From Magnetospirillum fulvum (GTDB lineage: Bacteria; Pseudomonadota; Alphaproteobacteria; Rhodospirillales; Magnetospirillaceae), in the NCBI RefSeq assembly GCF_900108475.1, contig NZ_FNWO01000001.1, forward strand, positions 399,128-463,127: a stretch of 64,000 nucleotides of DNA. The letters run 5' to 3'. A model generated the notes under the pieces. The model was not told where the DNA came from. It saw only the letters and a list, made by a program, of their open reading frames with translations, and searched no databases. The position numbers and the translations under genes were made by a program. Shown here piece after piece: positions 53,866-63,707 of the stretch; position 1 is the first letter of the stretch, and every line of letters begins with the position of its first letter.

Positions 53866-55311
53866 ATGAGTGACGATTTCGAACTGTTCGACGATCCACC
53901 GGCTGCCGACGCGTCCCCCGTGCCAGCGGGTGGCACCGACGATCTGTTTTTCGACGACGAGCCCACCCCTGTGGCCGGGGCCGCGACCGGGCCAAGCGTT
54001 CTGGAACGGATGGCGCAGAGCAAAGCCCTGTTCGCCGTCGAGGACAATGACAGCGAGACCCTGCGCGCCGCCTCTGGCCCGGTGGTCGAGACAATGGACT
54101 CCCTCGTCTCCGACAGCCTGTCCTGGGTCAGCCACTTTCCCCCGTTCGGCGAGAAACTGACCGGCGACGCCCGCACCACCCTGGCGGGCGTGCTGGGCGA
54201 GCATTGGTGCCACCTCTATCGCGGCGAATTCACCGCCGATTACACCGCCACCGCCCAGCAATTGGGCTTCATGCTGGCCTATATGGATCTCGGTGCCACT
54301 TGGTATCAGGCGATGGCCAGCGCCGGAGCCTCGCGCGCGCTGGAGCAGATCGCCCGGACCAAGCGCGGATCGACCGCGCTGTCCGGCATCGTGCTTCGAG
54401 TGGTGATGCTGGACGTCTCGGTCGTCACTCACGATTACTTCGCCGCCGCGACCCAGAACCGCGCCAACATGGTTCAAGAGCTGGCGGCGAATTTCGAGCG
54501 CTCGATCAAGCAGGTGGTCGAGGAAGTCGGCGCGATGGCCCTGTCGCTGAAAAGCCATTCCGACGAGATGCTGAGCAGGCTGTCGCATATGGATTTCGAG
54601 ACGGTCAACATGGCCGCCGCCGCCGAGGAAGCTTCCTACAGCGTCGATAACATCTCCAGCAACACCAACCAACTGGCCGAATCGATCGGCAGCATCCGAG
54701 ACAGCGTCGTCCGCACCGCCCAGGCGGCGGAACAGGCCGCCCAGACCGCCCAGGCCACCGACGCGGCGATGCACCACCTGCTGGAGGTCGCCAGCCGGAT
54801 CGGCCGGATCGGCCAGACCATCGAGGGGATCGCCCGCCAGACCCGGATGCTGGCGCTGAACGCCACGATCGAATCCGCCCGCGCGGGCGAGGCCGGGCGT
54901 GGCTTTGCCGTCGTCGCCGACGAAATCAAGAAATTGTCGGAACAGACCCGGCGCGCCACCAAGGAGATCGCCTCCTCGGTCGAGGAAGCGATCCGCGCCA
55001 CCAACGACGCCGTCAGCACCATCACCAGCACCGTGGCCTCGGTGGCAGGAATCAACGTCGTCGCCGCCGAAGTGCGCGAGGCGGTCGAGGCCCAGACCGG
55101 GGCCACCGAAATCATCGCCAATCACGTCGGCGAAGCGGCATCGGGAGCCAAATCGGTCACCGCCTCGGTCAACAGCGCGATCGAAGCCCTGACCGTCTCC
55201 AGCTCTGCTGCCGGCGAATTGAACCGCTCTGCCGACGCTTTGTCGATCAAAGCGTCGATCATGCGCACCGAAGTCGACCAGTATCTCGACCGGCTGCGCC
55301 ATATGGGCTAA
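53866..55311 (+). CDS. soluble chemoreceptor with degenerate globin-coupled-sensor domain
   Basis: A 481-residue receptor without membrane segments. After an acidic/proline-rich N-terminus (about 60 residues), residues about 70-200 resemble a globin-coupled sensor ([20 protein letters not shown], then [10 protein letters not shown]). In functional members a proximal His sits five residues into I-G-x-x-H; here that place is Leu137 ([11 protein letters not shown]), so haem binding is doubtful. The signalling domain is intact ([20 protein letters not shown] tip). HAMP is absent. It may sense another ligand or redox state. It is followed by a Crp/Fnr regulator. Confidence 0.85.
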   Translation: MSDDFELFDDPPAADASPVPAGGTDDLFFDDEPTPVAGAATGPSVLERMAQSKALFAVEDNDSETLRAASGPVVETMDSLVSDSLSWVSHFPPFGEKLTGDARTTLAGVLGEHWCHLYRGEFTADYTATAQQLGFMLAYMDLGATWYQAMASAGASRALEQIARTKRGSTALSGIVLRVVMLDVSVVTHDYFAAATQNRANMVQELAANFERSIKQVVEEVGAMALSLKSHSDEMLSRLSHMDFETVNMAAAAEEASYSVDNISSNTNQLAESIGSIRDSVVRTAQAAEQAAQTAQATDAAMHHLLEVASRIGRIGQTIEGIARQTRMLALNATIESARAGEAGRGFAVVADEIKKLSEQTRRATKEIASSVEEAIRATNDAVSTITSTVASVAGINVVAAEVREAVEAQTGATEIIANHVGEAASGAKSVTASVNSAIEALTVSSSAAGELNRSADALSIKASIMRTEVDQYLDRLRHMG

Positions 55312-55316
55312 AGCTT

Positions 55317-55331
55317 GATGCGTTTCGCATC
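55317..55331 (+). terminator. small hairpin after chemoreceptor gene
   Basis: GATGCG-ttt-CGCATC is a perfect 6-bp stem 6 nt past the stop codon. There is no T tract, so termination strength is doubtful. Confidence 0.35.
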
Positions 55332-55420
55332 CATCCTTGGGTGTCCTTGGGGCGACGATACCGGATTTAACCGCCCGTCCTCTCCCCGACCGCCCCGGCC
55401 CTCGGAGACCAGATCGCCCC

Positions 55421-56125
55421 ATGATTGAATCCGTCATCCGCCGCCGCGAGATGCTGTCGCAGACCCCGCTGTTCGCGGCGGTTCCGGCGTCCCTGCTCGA
55501 CGAACTCGCGGCCAAGACCAGAACGATCCGTGTCTCTGCGCGCGAGCAATTGTTCACCAAAGGCGACCCCGGCGACCGGCTCTATCTGGTCGCCCAGGGC
55601 GTGATCCGCATCAGCGCGCTGTCGCCCGAGGGACGCGAGGTCACCTATGGCCTGATCAAGGCGGGCGAATTGTTCGGCGAGATCGCGGTACTGGACGGCG
55701 GGCGCCGCTCCGCCGACGCCACCGCGCTGGAGCCAAGCGAGTTGCTGGCGCTCGACCGCCGCGACGTCGTCGATTTCATCGACCGCCACCCCGCCTTGGC
55801 GCTGCATTTGCTCCGGGTTCTGTGCGAACGGCTGCGCCGGGCCGACGATCTGCTCGAAGATGTCGTGTTCCTGTCGCTGCCGGGACGTCTGGCCAAGCAT
55901 CTGCTGGTGCTGGCCGGAACGCTCTCAAGCCGCGAGGCCCCCGATTCCGCCCCGACGATCCGACTGTCGCAGCAGGAACTGGCCGATCACCTTGGCATCA
56001 GCCGCGAGAGCGTCAACAAGGTGCTGTCGAAGTGGGAACAGGCCGGGATGGTGACCCTGGGACGGGGCCAGATCACCGTCAACGGCCTCGATGCGCTCGA
56101 AGCCCTCGCCCAACCCGCGTCGTAG
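55421..56125 (+). CDS. Crp/Fnr-family transcription regulator
   Basis: A 234-residue regulator: cyclic-nucleotide-type beta barrel (LYLVAQGVIRIS; GELFGEIAVLDGGRRSADATA, near residues 80-105) and a C-terminal winged HTH (LSQQELADHLGISRESVNKVLSKW). It has no N-terminal Fnr-type cysteine cluster, so it is not an oxygen-sensing Fnr; the PBC motif GEIAVLDGGRRSADA resembles cAMP-binding sequences. The ATG at 55421 fits the family start. Convergent with coq10. Confidence 0.88.
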   Translation: MIESVIRRREMLSQTPLFAAVPASLLDELAAKTRTIRVSAREQLFTKGDPGDRLYLVAQGVIRISALSPEGREVTYGLIKAGELFGEIAVLDGGRRSADATALEPSELLALDRRDVVDFIDRHPALALHLLRVLCERLRRADDLLEDVVFLSLPGRLAKHLLVLAGTLSSREAPDSAPTIRLSQQELADHLGISRESVNKVLSKWEQAGMVTLGRGQITVNGLDALEALAQPAS

Positions 56126-56136
56126 GACTTTCTCAC

Positions 56137-56152
56137 TCCCCCGGTCGGGGGA
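56137..56152. terminator. GC hairpin between convergent crp and coq10-like genes
   Basis: TCCCCC-ggtc-GGGGGA is a 6-bp stem in the 37-bp gap; T tracts are missing on both strands. Confidence 0.3.
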
Positions 56153-56162
56153 ATCCCCCCGA

Positions 56163-56618
56163 TCAGGGGGCGCGCGGCACGGTATCCGACCCATAGAGCT
56201 GGCGGGCGCGGCGTTCGAACGCCGAGACCATCAGCCGCACCGCTTCATTGAACAGCGCGCCGATCAGGGTCTGGAGCAGCTTCGAACGGAACTCGAAATC
56301 GACATAGAAATCGATCTCGGTGGTTCCGTCGGGCATCGGGTTGAACACCCAATGATTGTTGAGGTAGTGAAACGGACCCTCGGTGTAGGTGACATCGACC
56401 CGACGGTTGGGGTCGAGGGTGACTTTCGAAGTAAAGCGCTCGCGCACCATTTTGAAGCCGATCACCAGATCGGCAAAGAACACGTTGCCGTCACGACGGC
56501 GAATCCGCGACGCTACGCACCAGGGCAGAAAGTCCGGATAGCGCTCGACGTCGGCGACCATCGCGTACAGCTTTTCGGGGGCGTAGGGCAGGATACGCTT
56601 TTCGGCATGAGTGGGCAT
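56163..56618 (-). CDS. COQ10/RatA-like START protein (coenzyme Q-binding)
   Basis: A 151-residue START/SRPBCC protein (YAPEKLYAMVADVERYPDFLPWC; VTYTEGPFHYLNNHWVF). Homologues of yeast Coq10 bind ubiquinone and support respiration; enteric RatA inhibits ribosome association. The lipA-coq10 pairing is common in alphaproteobacteria, so the COQ10 role is preferred. It follows lipA by 8 nt on the same strand and probably forms an operon with it. Confidence 0.9.
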   Translation of the reverse strand: MPTHAEKRILPYAPEKLYAMVADVERYPDFLPWCVASRIRRRDGNVFFADLVIGFKMVRERFTSKVTLDPNRRVDVTYTEGPFHYLNNHWVFNPMPDGTTEIDFYVDFEFRSKLLQTLIGALFNEAVRLMVSAFERRARQLYGSDTVPRAP

Positions 56619-56626
56619 GAAGTCCT

Positions 56627-57562
56627 CTAGGATGCGGCCTGCCCGCGCAGGGCGCGCAGGGCCTCGAAGTCACGGTCGGCATGATGGGAAGATCGGGTCA
56701 GCGGCGTCGAGGCCACCATCGCGAAGCCCTTGGCCCGGGCCTGGGCGGCGTAATCGTCAAACTCCTCCGGGGTCACATAGCGCGCGATCGGCGCATGCTT
56801 GGGCGTCGGCTGAAGATACTGCCCGATCGTCAGCGCGGCAACTCCGGCGGCACGCAGATCATCCATGACCTGCAACACTTCCTCGCGGGTTTCGCCCAAC
56901 CCGACCATCATTCCGGATTTGGTGACGATGCCGGGAGCCGCCTCGGCGGCGCGCTGCAACAGCCGCAACGAAACGAAATAGCGGGCACCGGGGCGGATCG
57001 AGGGATACAGACGCGGCACCGTCTCCAGATTGTGGTTGAAGACGTCGGGCCGGGCGGCGGCGACCCGCTCGACCGCGTCGCCCTTGTCGCGGAAATCGGG
57101 GGTCAGAACTTCGATGGTGCAATCGGGGCTGGCGGCGCGAATCCGCTCGATACAGGCGATGAAATGACCGGCCCCGCCATCGGGCAGATCGTCACGATCG
57201 ACCGAGGTGACGACGACATGGCGCAACCCCATCGCCACCACCGAGGCGGCCAGCCGCTCGGGCTCGTCGGGATCGACCGCGCCGGGACGGCCGGTGCGGA
57301 CATTGCAGAAAGCGCAGGCGCGGGTGCAAATGTCGCCCAGGATCAGAAAGGCGGCGTGGTGGCGGCCCCAGCACTCGCCGACATTGGGGCAAGCCGCTTC
57401 CTCGCACACGGTGTGCAGCCGATTCTCCCGCATCAACCGGGCGACATCGACCGCCTGGGTCGAAACCGGGGCACGAACGCGAATCCAGGCCGGTTTGGGC
57501 GGGCTGGGCTGATCCGGCCGGTGGATCTTCTCGGGATGGCGGGGAGGAAGGGGTTCGTTCAT
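56627..57562 (-). CDS. lipA: lipoyl synthase
   Basis: A 311-residue radical SAM enzyme inserting sulfur into octanoyl-proteins. [13 protein letters not shown] (auxiliary cluster) and [10 protein letters not shown] (SAM cluster, about residue 75) are intact, with the terminal RSS motif (LTRSSHHAD). The ATG at 57562 has AAGGAAG upstream; an in-frame codon at 57616 is less likely. Confidence 0.96.
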   Translation of the reverse strand: MNEPLPPRHPEKIHRPDQPSPPKPAWIRVRAPVSTQAVDVARLMRENRLHTVCEEAACPNVGECWGRHHAAFLILGDICTRACAFCNVRTGRPGAVDPDEPERLAASVVAMGLRHVVVTSVDRDDLPDGGAGHFIACIERIRAASPDCTIEVLTPDFRDKGDAVERVAAARPDVFNHNLETVPRLYPSIRPGARYFVSLRLLQRAAEAAPGIVTKSGMMVGLGETREEVLQVMDDLRAAGVAALTIGQYLQPTPKHAPIARYVTPEEFDDYAAQARAKGFAMVASTPLTRSSHHADRDFEALRALRGQAAS

Positions 57563-57593
57563 TCTCTCGATATCTTCCTTGACCGCCCCAAGG

Positions 57594-58772
57594 TCAAGAG
57601 AAAGAGTTCGCCGCAAGCCCCCACAGCGCCGACACCCTGTCTTGAAGGTGTTCCAGCGGGTTGACCGCCTCGGTCCCGCGGCGGATTTCGAAATGCAATT
57701 GCGGCTGGGCGGCGTTGCCCGAACTGCCGACGGTGGCGATGATCTGGCCCCGCCGCACCCGGTCGCCGCGTTGAACCTTCATCTGCTCGGTATGGGCATA
57801 GGCGGTCATCCACCCGTCGGCATGCTTGATCAGCAGAAGGTTGCCGAACCCCTTCAGTTCGTTGCCGACATAGACCACCACCCCATTTTCCGCCGCCTTG
57901 ACCAGAGTCCCGCGCGGCACGGCGATGTTGATGCCGTCATTATGCTGGCCCTTGCCCGGCAGCGGGCCGAATTCGGCGACGACATCACCCTTCACCGGCC
58001 ACAGGAACATCCCCGAGGTCCGCGGCGGCGGAGCGGCATCGACCGGAGCGGCGGCGGCGGTCTGCTGAGCCGGAGTCGGAGCGGGCAGAGCGGGCTGGAG
58101 CGGCACCTGAGCCGTGGCCGCTGCCCCCTGCCCTCCCGCCCCAGCCTGAGACGGGATGTTGGCGATGGTATCGCGCGGCGGCGGCGGTGGCGGCGCAAGC
58201 ACCGGAGAACCGGAACCGCCATCGACATGGGGGGAAGTGATCACCAGCCGCCCCGACGTATTGGTCTGGGGTTGAGCTTGCGCTTGCGCTTGCGTCTGAG
58301 GCTGGGGAGGGGCGGAGGAGGGGGGCTCGCCCGCGCGCTCGCCGGGCAGGGTCAGCCGCTCACCCACCCGCACGATATAAGGCGGCGTCTTGTTGTTGGT
58401 GGCAGCCAGGGAGTTGAAATCGACCTTGAAGCGTCGGGCCAGACCCAACAGGGTATCGCCCTTTTGCACCACGTAATCGGCCCCGCCGCCGGGCAGACGC
58501 AGCACCAGTCCGGGGCTAAGCTGATAAGGCGGCTCCAACCGGTTGGCGTCGATCAGATCGCGCACCGACAGATTATAACGGCGGGCGATCGCGTAGACGG
58601 TGTCGCCCGCCTGCACCGTCACCGTGGCCGGACGTTGCGACGCGGAGGCCCCGGACGGCCCGGTCGTCACCGGAACGCGGGAATTCCAGCTTGGCTCGCA
58701 CGCAGCCACCAGCCCGGCCAAGGCCACGAGCACGACCAGCCGCACGGGAAAATGGGCAGGAGAACCGTTCAT
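57594..58772 (-). CDS. LysM/LytM lipoprotein, NlpD-like, probably non-catalytic
   Basis: A 392-residue lipoprotein (signal with Cys25 in VAAC). Two LysM peptidoglycan-binding repeats ([17 protein letters not shown] near 58; [17 protein letters not shown] near 105) precede a long Pro/Gln linker and a C-terminal M23/LytM domain. The usual zinc ligand pair is altered: [12 protein letters not shown] has Asn where the His and Asp normally sit, while YAHTEQ and QLHFEIR are kept. This resembles NlpD, which activates amidases without cutting itself. A cell-division role is inferred. Confidence 0.87.
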   Translation of the reverse strand: MNGSPAHFPVRLVVLVALAGLVAACEPSWNSRVPVTTGPSGASASQRPATVTVQAGDTVYAIARRYNLSVRDLIDANRLEPPYQLSPGLVLRLPGGGADYVVQKGDTLLGLARRFKVDFNSLAATNNKTPPYIVRVGERLTLPGERAGEPPSSAPPQPQTQAQAQAQPQTNTSGRLVITSPHVDGGSGSPVLAPPPPPPRDTIANIPSQAGAGGQGAAATAQVPLQPALPAPTPAQQTAAAAPVDAAPPPRTSGMFLWPVKGDVVAEFGPLPGKGQHNDGINIAVPRGTLVKAAENGVVVYVGNELKGFGNLLLIKHADGWMTAYAHTEQMKVQRGDRVRRGQIIATVGSSGNAAQPQLHFEIRRGTEAVNPLEHLQDRVSALWGLAANSFS

Positions 58773-58902
58773 GGCGCCACTATAAACGCGCCCGACCGAC
58801 CGGGGCAATCGCCGCTGCGGGGGGCCGCCCCCTCTGGCAAGGGATGACAGGCGAGCCAATCCCGCATAAAATCAACCGGTCGTGCGAAGGAAGGTGCGAA
58901 GC

Positions 58903-59241
58903 ATGGGTATCGACAGGATTTTGGAACGCAAGGTATTCTATGCCGGAACCAAGATCCTGAAAGAAGGCGATGAGGGCGACCGTGCCTTCCTGATCCAGGA
59001 CGGCGAGGTCGATATCATCAAGCACGGCGCGGTCGTCGCCACCATCGGCAAGGGCGAATTGTTGGGAGAAATGGCCCTGATCGACGACAGACCGCGCATG
59101 GCGACGGCGGTGGCGCGGACCGATGTCGCCTGCATCGTCATCTCGCGCGATACCTTTCGCGAAAAACTGGCGAAGGCCGACCCTTTCCTGCGGGGCCTGC
59201 TCAACATCTTCGTCCGCAACATCCGCAGCCTGTCCGACTGA
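58903..59241 (+). CDS. stand-alone cyclic-nucleotide-binding-domain protein
   Basis: A 112-residue single cNMP-binding domain (EGDEGDRAFLIQDGEVDIIKHG; GELLGEMALIDDRPRMATAVA). No output domain. GGAAGG 8 nt upstream favours ATG 58903 over a GTG at 58882. It is followed 6 nt later by the second COQ10-like gene, so they are likely cotranscribed. Confidence 0.85.
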   Translation: MGIDRILERKVFYAGTKILKEGDEGDRAFLIQDGEVDIIKHGAVVATIGKGELLGEMALIDDRPRMATAVARTDVACIVISRDTFREKLAKADPFLRGLLNIFVRNIRSLSD

Positions 59242-59247
59242 GCGGCA

Positions 59248-59694
59248 ATGACCCACCCCCTCGCCGGTCAATGGAGCCTGGACTTCCCCGCTTACTCCTG
59301 CGAGCAGATGTTCGACATCGCGGTCGATATCGAATCCTACCCTCGCTTCCTGCCCTTCTGCCGCGCCACCCGCATCCGTCACCGCGACGGCAACACGCTC
59401 GACGTCGATAACGCCTTCGGGGCCGGGCCGATCCAGGCCCATTTCCAGACCCGCGCCGTGCTCGACCGCCCGCACCGGCTTGAAATCACCTCGCGGCAGG
59501 CCCCGTTCACCCAGTTCCGCCTGATCTGGAGCTTCGAGCCTCTGCCCGGCGGCGGGTGTCGGGTCCGCGCCGCCTATCACGTCGGACTGCGCTCGACGCT
59601 GCTGCAATCGCTGGCGCTGCTGTCGTTGCCCGAATTCGAACGCCGGGTTCTGTCCGGCTTCCGTCGCCGCGTCGCCGTGGTGATGGGGGGCTAA
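59248..59694 (+). CDS. second COQ10/RatA-like START protein
   Basis: A 148-residue SRPBCC protein with YSCEQMFDIAVDIESYPRFLPFC, clearly paralogous to the COQ10-like protein at 56163-56618 but divergent. Partner and ligand may differ from its paralogue. Its TAA stop overlaps the start of a repeat-like hairpin element. Confidence 0.82.
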   Translation: MTHPLAGQWSLDFPAYSCEQMFDIAVDIESYPRFLPFCRATRIRHRDGNTLDVDNAFGAGPIQAHFQTRAVLDRPHRLEITSRQAPFTQFRLIWSFEPLPGGGCRVRAAYHVGLRSTLLQSLALLSLPEFERRVLSGFRRRVAVVMGG

Positions 59695-59845
59695 TACCAT
59701 GTCTCGGTGATCGGAACCGATCGCCGAGGCCCTCAAACGGCGGGCGGGTTTCTCCGAAACCCTTGCCTTCCGCGGCATAAGCCGCGCGGCCCCTTGAGCC
59801 TAGACCCAAATCCCCATGAGTTTCACTCACTGGGATTTGGTATAA
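59692..59845. repeat. four-hairpin repeat-like element with imperfect terminal repeats
   Basis: TAATACCA (59692-59699) and TGGTATAA (59838-59845) form imperfect terminal inverted repeats. Between them are four stems in a row: 59703-59728 (11 bp), 59746-59762 (7 bp), 59771-59786 (6 bp) and 59806-59840 (9 bp, CCAAATCCC/GGGATTTGG). Such tandem palindromes resemble REP/BIME clusters or a small MITE-like unit and overlap the stop codon of the COQ10-like gene. I cannot tell from one copy whether it is repeated in the genome. Confidence 0.5.
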
Positions 59846-59849
59846 CCAT

Positions 59850-59880
59850 AAAAAAGAGCGGGACCAGACGGCCCCGCCCT
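59850..59880 (-). terminator. rho-independent terminator of the leu genes
   Basis: On the minus strand an 11-bp stem (AGGGCGGGGCC with GGTCCCGCTCT, including two G-U pairs) with a GTCT loop is followed by six T residues, 33 nt after the leuB stop. Confidence 0.8.
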
Positions 59881-59912
59881 TCTTTCGGTCAGACCCAATC
59901 GCCCGAGAGCGA

Positions 59913-61019
59913 TCAGATCATCTTGTCGAGTTCGCGAACCACGGCTTCGCCCATCACGGTGGTCGAGACCTTGGCCTTGCCGACCTGCATGATGTCGGCG
60001 GTGCGCAGACCGCCCTTCAGCACCGCCTTCACCGCCGCTTCGATCATGTCGGCCTCTTCGGCCAGATCGAACGAGTAGCGCAGGCACATCGCGAAGGAAA
60101 GGATGGTGGCCAAAGGGTTGGCCATGTCCTTGCCCGCGATGTCCGGGGCCGAGCCATGCACCGGCTCGTACAGAGCGCGGCGGCGGCCCGAGGCGTCGGC
60201 GGCCCCCAGCGAGGCCGACGGCAACATGCCGAGCGAGCCGGTCAGCATCGCCGCGCAATCGGACAGGATGTCGCCGAACATGTTTTCGGTGACCATCACG
60301 TCGAACTGCTTGGGATTGCGAACCAGCTGCATCGCCGCGTTATCGACATACATGTGCGACAACTCGACGTCCTGGAACTCTTCCTGCTGGAGCTTGATCA
60401 TCTCTTCGCGCCACAGCACGGTGCATTCCAGCACGTTGGCCTTGTCGACCGAACAGACCCGCTTGTTGCGCTTGCGGGCCAGTTCGAACGCAACACGGCC
60501 GATCCGGCGGATTTCCTCGGTGGTGTAGACCAGGGTGTTGACACCCTTGCGCGACCCGTCGGGCAGGGTCTCGATTCCGCGCGGCTCGCCGAAATAGAGA
60601 CCGCCGGTCAGTTCGCGCAGGATCATGATGTCGAGCCCGGCGACGACCTCGGCCTTTAGGGTCGAGGCCTCGGCCAGAGCGTCGAACACGGTGGCCGGAC
60701 GCAGATTGGCGAACAGGCCCATTTCCTTGCGGATCTTGAGCAGGCCGCGTTCGGGCTTGAACTGGAACGGCAGATTGTCCCACTTCGGCCCGCCGACCGC
60801 GCCAAGCAGAACCGCGTCGGCAGCCAGCGCCTCGGCCAGGGTACCGTCGGACAGCGGGGTGCCGTGGACGTCGTAGGAGGCTCCGCCGATCAGCCCCTCG
60901 GACAGATCGAACTCAATCTTCCGACGCTTGCCCAGCCAGTCGATGATACGACGCACCTGCGCCATCACTTCGACGCCGATACCGTCGCCGGGAAGGATCA
61001 GAAGTTTCTTGGCGGCCAT
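59913..61019 (-). CDS. leuB: 3-isopropylmalate dehydrogenase
   Basis: A 368-residue NAD+-dependent enzyme of leucine synthesis ([52 protein letters not shown]). The ATG at 61019 has GGGAG upstream. It is the third of leuC-leuD-leuB and is followed by a good terminator. Confidence 0.97.
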   Translation of the reverse strand: MAAKKLLILPGDGIGVEVMAQVRRIIDWLGKRRKIEFDLSEGLIGGASYDVHGTPLSDGTLAEALAADAVLLGAVGGPKWDNLPFQFKPERGLLKIRKEMGLFANLRPATVFDALAEASTLKAEVVAGLDIMILRELTGGLYFGEPRGIETLPDGSRKGVNTLVYTTEEIRRIGRVAFELARKRNKRVCSVDKANVLECTVLWREEMIKLQQEEFQDVELSHMYVDNAAMQLVRNPKQFDVMVTENMFGDILSDCAAMLTGSLGMLPSASLGAADASGRRRALYEPVHGSAPDIAGKDMANPLATILSFAMCLRYSFDLAEEADMIEAAVKAVLKGGLRTADIMQVGKAKVSTTVMGEAVVRELDKMI

Positions 61020-61105
61020 GCTAGACTCCCAAATTATATCGTAAGGCTGCTGCCTAGACCCTTCGCGGGTTGGCGTCAACCTCTGTCATGAAATTGCAGG
61101 ATTGC

Positions 61106-61711
61106 TTACAGCCAGGGATAGGAGACCCGCCGCTTTTCCTCGAACGAAGCGATATGAGCATCACGCTGCAACGTCAATCCGATGTCGTCGAGCCCGTTCA
61201 GCAGGCAGTGCTTGCGGAACGGATCTATCTCGAAGGAAATAGAGCCGCCATCGGGGCCGGTGATGACCTGCTTGTTGAGATCGACCGTCACAACCGCGTT
61301 GGCGCCGCGATTGGCGTCGTCCATCAGCTTATCGACCTGCTCCTGCGGCAATTTGATCGGCAGGATGCCGTTCTTGAAACAGTTGTTATAGAAAATGTCG
61401 GCGAAGCTGGGGGCGATGACGCAGCGAATGCCGAAATCGAGAATCGCCCACGGCGCATGTTCGCGCGACGAGCCACAGCCAAAATTGGCCCCCGAGACCA
61501 GGATCGAGGCCGAACGATACGCCGCCTTGTTCAGCACGAAGTCGGCGACTTCCTTGCCGTCCTGGGTATAGCGCATCTCGTCGAACAGGTTCTTGCCCAG
61601 ACCAGTCCGCTTGATCGTCTTCAGGAACTGCTTGGGGATGATCATGTCGGTATCGACGTTGATCATCGGCAACGGCGCCGCGACGCCGGTAAGAACGGTG
61701 AATTTATCCAT
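61106..61711 (-). CDS. leuD: 3-isopropylmalate dehydratase small subunit
   Basis: A 201-residue swivel-domain subunit ([17 protein letters not shown] is diagnostic). It pairs with LeuC to isomerise 2-isopropylmalate to 3-isopropylmalate and starts 4 nt after leuC. Confidence 0.97.
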   Translation of the reverse strand: MDKFTVLTGVAAPLPMINVDTDMIIPKQFLKTIKRTGLGKNLFDEMRYTQDGKEVADFVLNKAAYRSASILVSGANFGCGSSREHAPWAILDFGIRCVIAPSFADIFYNNCFKNGILPIKLPQEQVDKLMDDANRGANAVVTVDLNKQVITGPDGGSISFEIDPFRKHCLLNGLDDIGLTLQRDAHIASFEEKRRVSYPWL

Positions 61712-61715
61712 GGCG

Positions 61716-63119
61716 TTAGAGCCCTCTCACGTCCGTCAGCCTGCCGGTGATCGCCGCCGCCGCCGCCATCGCCGGAGAGACGAGATGGGTGCGGCCGCCA
61801 CGTCCCTGGCGCCCCTCGAAATTACGGTTGGAGGTCGAGGCAGAGCGCTGGCCCGGCTTCAACTGGTCGGCATTCATCGCCAGACACATCGAACAGCCCG
61901 GTTCACGCCATTCCGCTCCGGCTTCGATGAAGATCTTGTCGAGGCCTTCGGCTTCCGCCTGTTCCTTGACCAGACCCGAGCCGGGAACGACCAGAACCTG
62001 GACGCCGGAAGCGACCTTGCGGCCCTGCAACACGGCGGCGGCGGCGCGGAAATCCTCGATGCGGCCGTTGGTGCACGACCCGATGAAGACGACGTCGATC
62101 GGAATGTCGGTGGCCTTCATTCCGGCGGTCAAGCCCATATAAGCGATCGAGCGCTCGACCGCCTTGCGCTTGCCCTCGTCGGCGATATCGGCCGGGTTCG
62201 GCACGGTGCCAGTGATCGGAATCACGTCCTCGGGGCTGGTGCCCCAGGTCACCTGCGGCACCAGACTGGTCGCGTCGATCTCGATTTCGACATCGAAAAC
62301 CGCGTCCGCATCGGTGTGCAGCGTCTTCCAATAGGTCACGGCGGCTTCGAACGCGGCACCCTTCGGCGCGCGCGGCTTGCCCGCGACATAGGCGAAGGTC
62401 TTCTCGTCCGGGGCGATCAGACCGGCGCGCGCGCCCGCCTCGATCGTCATGTTACAGACGGTCATCCGGCCTTCCATCGACAGGTCGGTGATCGCTTCAC
62501 CGGCATATTCGATCACATAGCCGGTACCGCCAGCGGTGCCGATCTTGCCGACAATCGCCAGCACGATGTCCTTGGCGGTGACACCGGCGGGGGCCTTGCC
62601 CGTCACCGTGATCCGCATGTTCTTGGCGGGCTTCTGCACCAGGGTCTGGGTGGCCAGCACATGCTCGACTTCCGAGGTGCCGATGCCGAACGCCAGCGAG
62701 CCGAAGGCACCGTGGGTCGAGGTATGGGAATCGCCGCAGACGATGGTGGTGCCCGGCAGGGTAAAGCCCTGTTCCGGCCCGACGATATGGACCACGCCCT
62801 GACGGATATCGTCCATCGGGTAATAGTCGATGCCAAAGCGGGCGGCGTTGGCAGCCAGGGTTTCGACCTGAAGGCGGCTTTCGGGATTTTCGATGCCGCG
62901 CGAACGGTCGGTGGTCGGCACGTTATGGTCGGCCACCGCCAGCGTCTGACCGGGATGGCGGACGCGGCGGCCCGCCAGTTCCAGCCCTTCGAAGGCCTGC
63001 GGCGAGGTGACTTCGTGGACCAGATGGCGGTCGATATAGATCAGACAGGTACCATCATCCTGGACGTCCACCAGATGGGCGTCCCAGATTTTGTCGAACA
63101 GCGTGCGGGGCTTGGCCAT
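61716..63119 (-). CDS. leuC: 3-isopropylmalate dehydratase large subunit
   Basis: A 467-residue aconitase-family subunit; [17 protein letters not shown] and [11 protein letters not shown] supply cysteines of the [4Fe-4S] cluster, and [13 protein letters not shown] is conserved. The ATG at 63119 has AGGAA upstream; an earlier in-frame codon at 63218 lies in the hairpin region. Confidence 0.97.
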   Translation of the reverse strand: MAKPRTLFDKIWDAHLVDVQDDGTCLIYIDRHLVHEVTSPQAFEGLELAGRRVRHPGQTLAVADHNVPTTDRSRGIENPESRLQVETLAANAARFGIDYYPMDDIRQGVVHIVGPEQGFTLPGTTIVCGDSHTSTHGAFGSLAFGIGTSEVEHVLATQTLVQKPAKNMRITVTGKAPAGVTAKDIVLAIVGKIGTAGGTGYVIEYAGEAITDLSMEGRMTVCNMTIEAGARAGLIAPDEKTFAYVAGKPRAPKGAAFEAAVTYWKTLHTDADAVFDVEIEIDATSLVPQVTWGTSPEDVIPITGTVPNPADIADEGKRKAVERSIAYMGLTAGMKATDIPIDVVFIGSCTNGRIEDFRAAAAVLQGRKVASGVQVLVVPGSGLVKEQAEAEGLDKIFIEAGAEWREPGCSMCLAMNADQLKPGQRSASTSNRNFEGRQGRGGRTHLVSPAMAAAAAITGRLTDVRGL

Positions 63120-63207
63120 ATCGATTTCCTGAAATACGGCACGGCCTCGACATCGCGTCCGGGACCTCCGGGCAACGAGGCCGCACCCGACCATCGGGCA
63201 TCCCGAC

Positions 63208-63245
63208 CCCGCCCGCATTCTTTCCTCTGAAAGAAGGCGGGCGGG
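63208..63245 (-). terminator. large hairpin between rplS and leuC
   Basis: A 17-bp stem with one mismatch (CCCGCCCGC-TTCTTTC pattern) and a 4-nt loop, starting 28 nt after the rplS stop on the minus strand. It lacks a U tract, so it may be an RNA-stability or factor-dependent site between the trmD-rplS and leu units. Confidence 0.55.
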
Positions 63246-63272
63246 ACGGACGAGGGCCCGATCAGGTCTAGG

Positions 63273-63704
63273 TTATTCCTTCGCCTTCGCCTTGGCGGCG
63301 GCGGCATCGGCACGTTCGGCGGCGGCCACCTTGCCGGAATGACCGGTGGTCTGCTCGGCGATACGGGCGGACTTGCCGCGACGATCCCGCAGATAGTACA
63401 GCTTCGCGCGCCGCACGTCGCCACGACGCACCACTTCGATCGAAGCGATGTTGGGCGAGTAGAGCGGGAAAATACGCTCGACGCCTTCGCCGTAAGAAAT
63501 CTTCCGCACGATGAAGGAGGAATTGATCCCGTCGTTCTTGCGGGCGATGCACACGCCTTCATAGGCCTGGACACGCTCGCGATTGCCTTCGATGACCTTC
63601 ACGTTCACCTTCAGCGTGTCGCCGGGCGCGAAGCTGGGCACGCCGCGTTCGGCGGTCAGCTTCTCGATCTGCTCCTTTTCGAGCTGCTCAATGATGTTCA
63701 CCAT
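63273..63704 (-). CDS. rplS: 50S ribosomal protein L19
   Basis: A 143-residue L19 ([60 protein letters not shown]) with an Ala/Lys-rich C-terminal extension. It follows trmD by 3 nt, the usual rpsP-rimM-trmD-rplS order. Confidence 0.98.
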   Translation of the reverse strand: MVNIIEQLEKEQIEKLTAERGVPSFAPGDTLKVNVKVIEGNRERVQAYEGVCIARKNDGINSSFIVRKISYGEGVERIFPLYSPNIASIEVVRRGDVRRAKLYYLRDRRGKSARIAEQTTGHSGKVAAAERADAAAAKAKAKE

Positions 63705-63707
63705 GGC

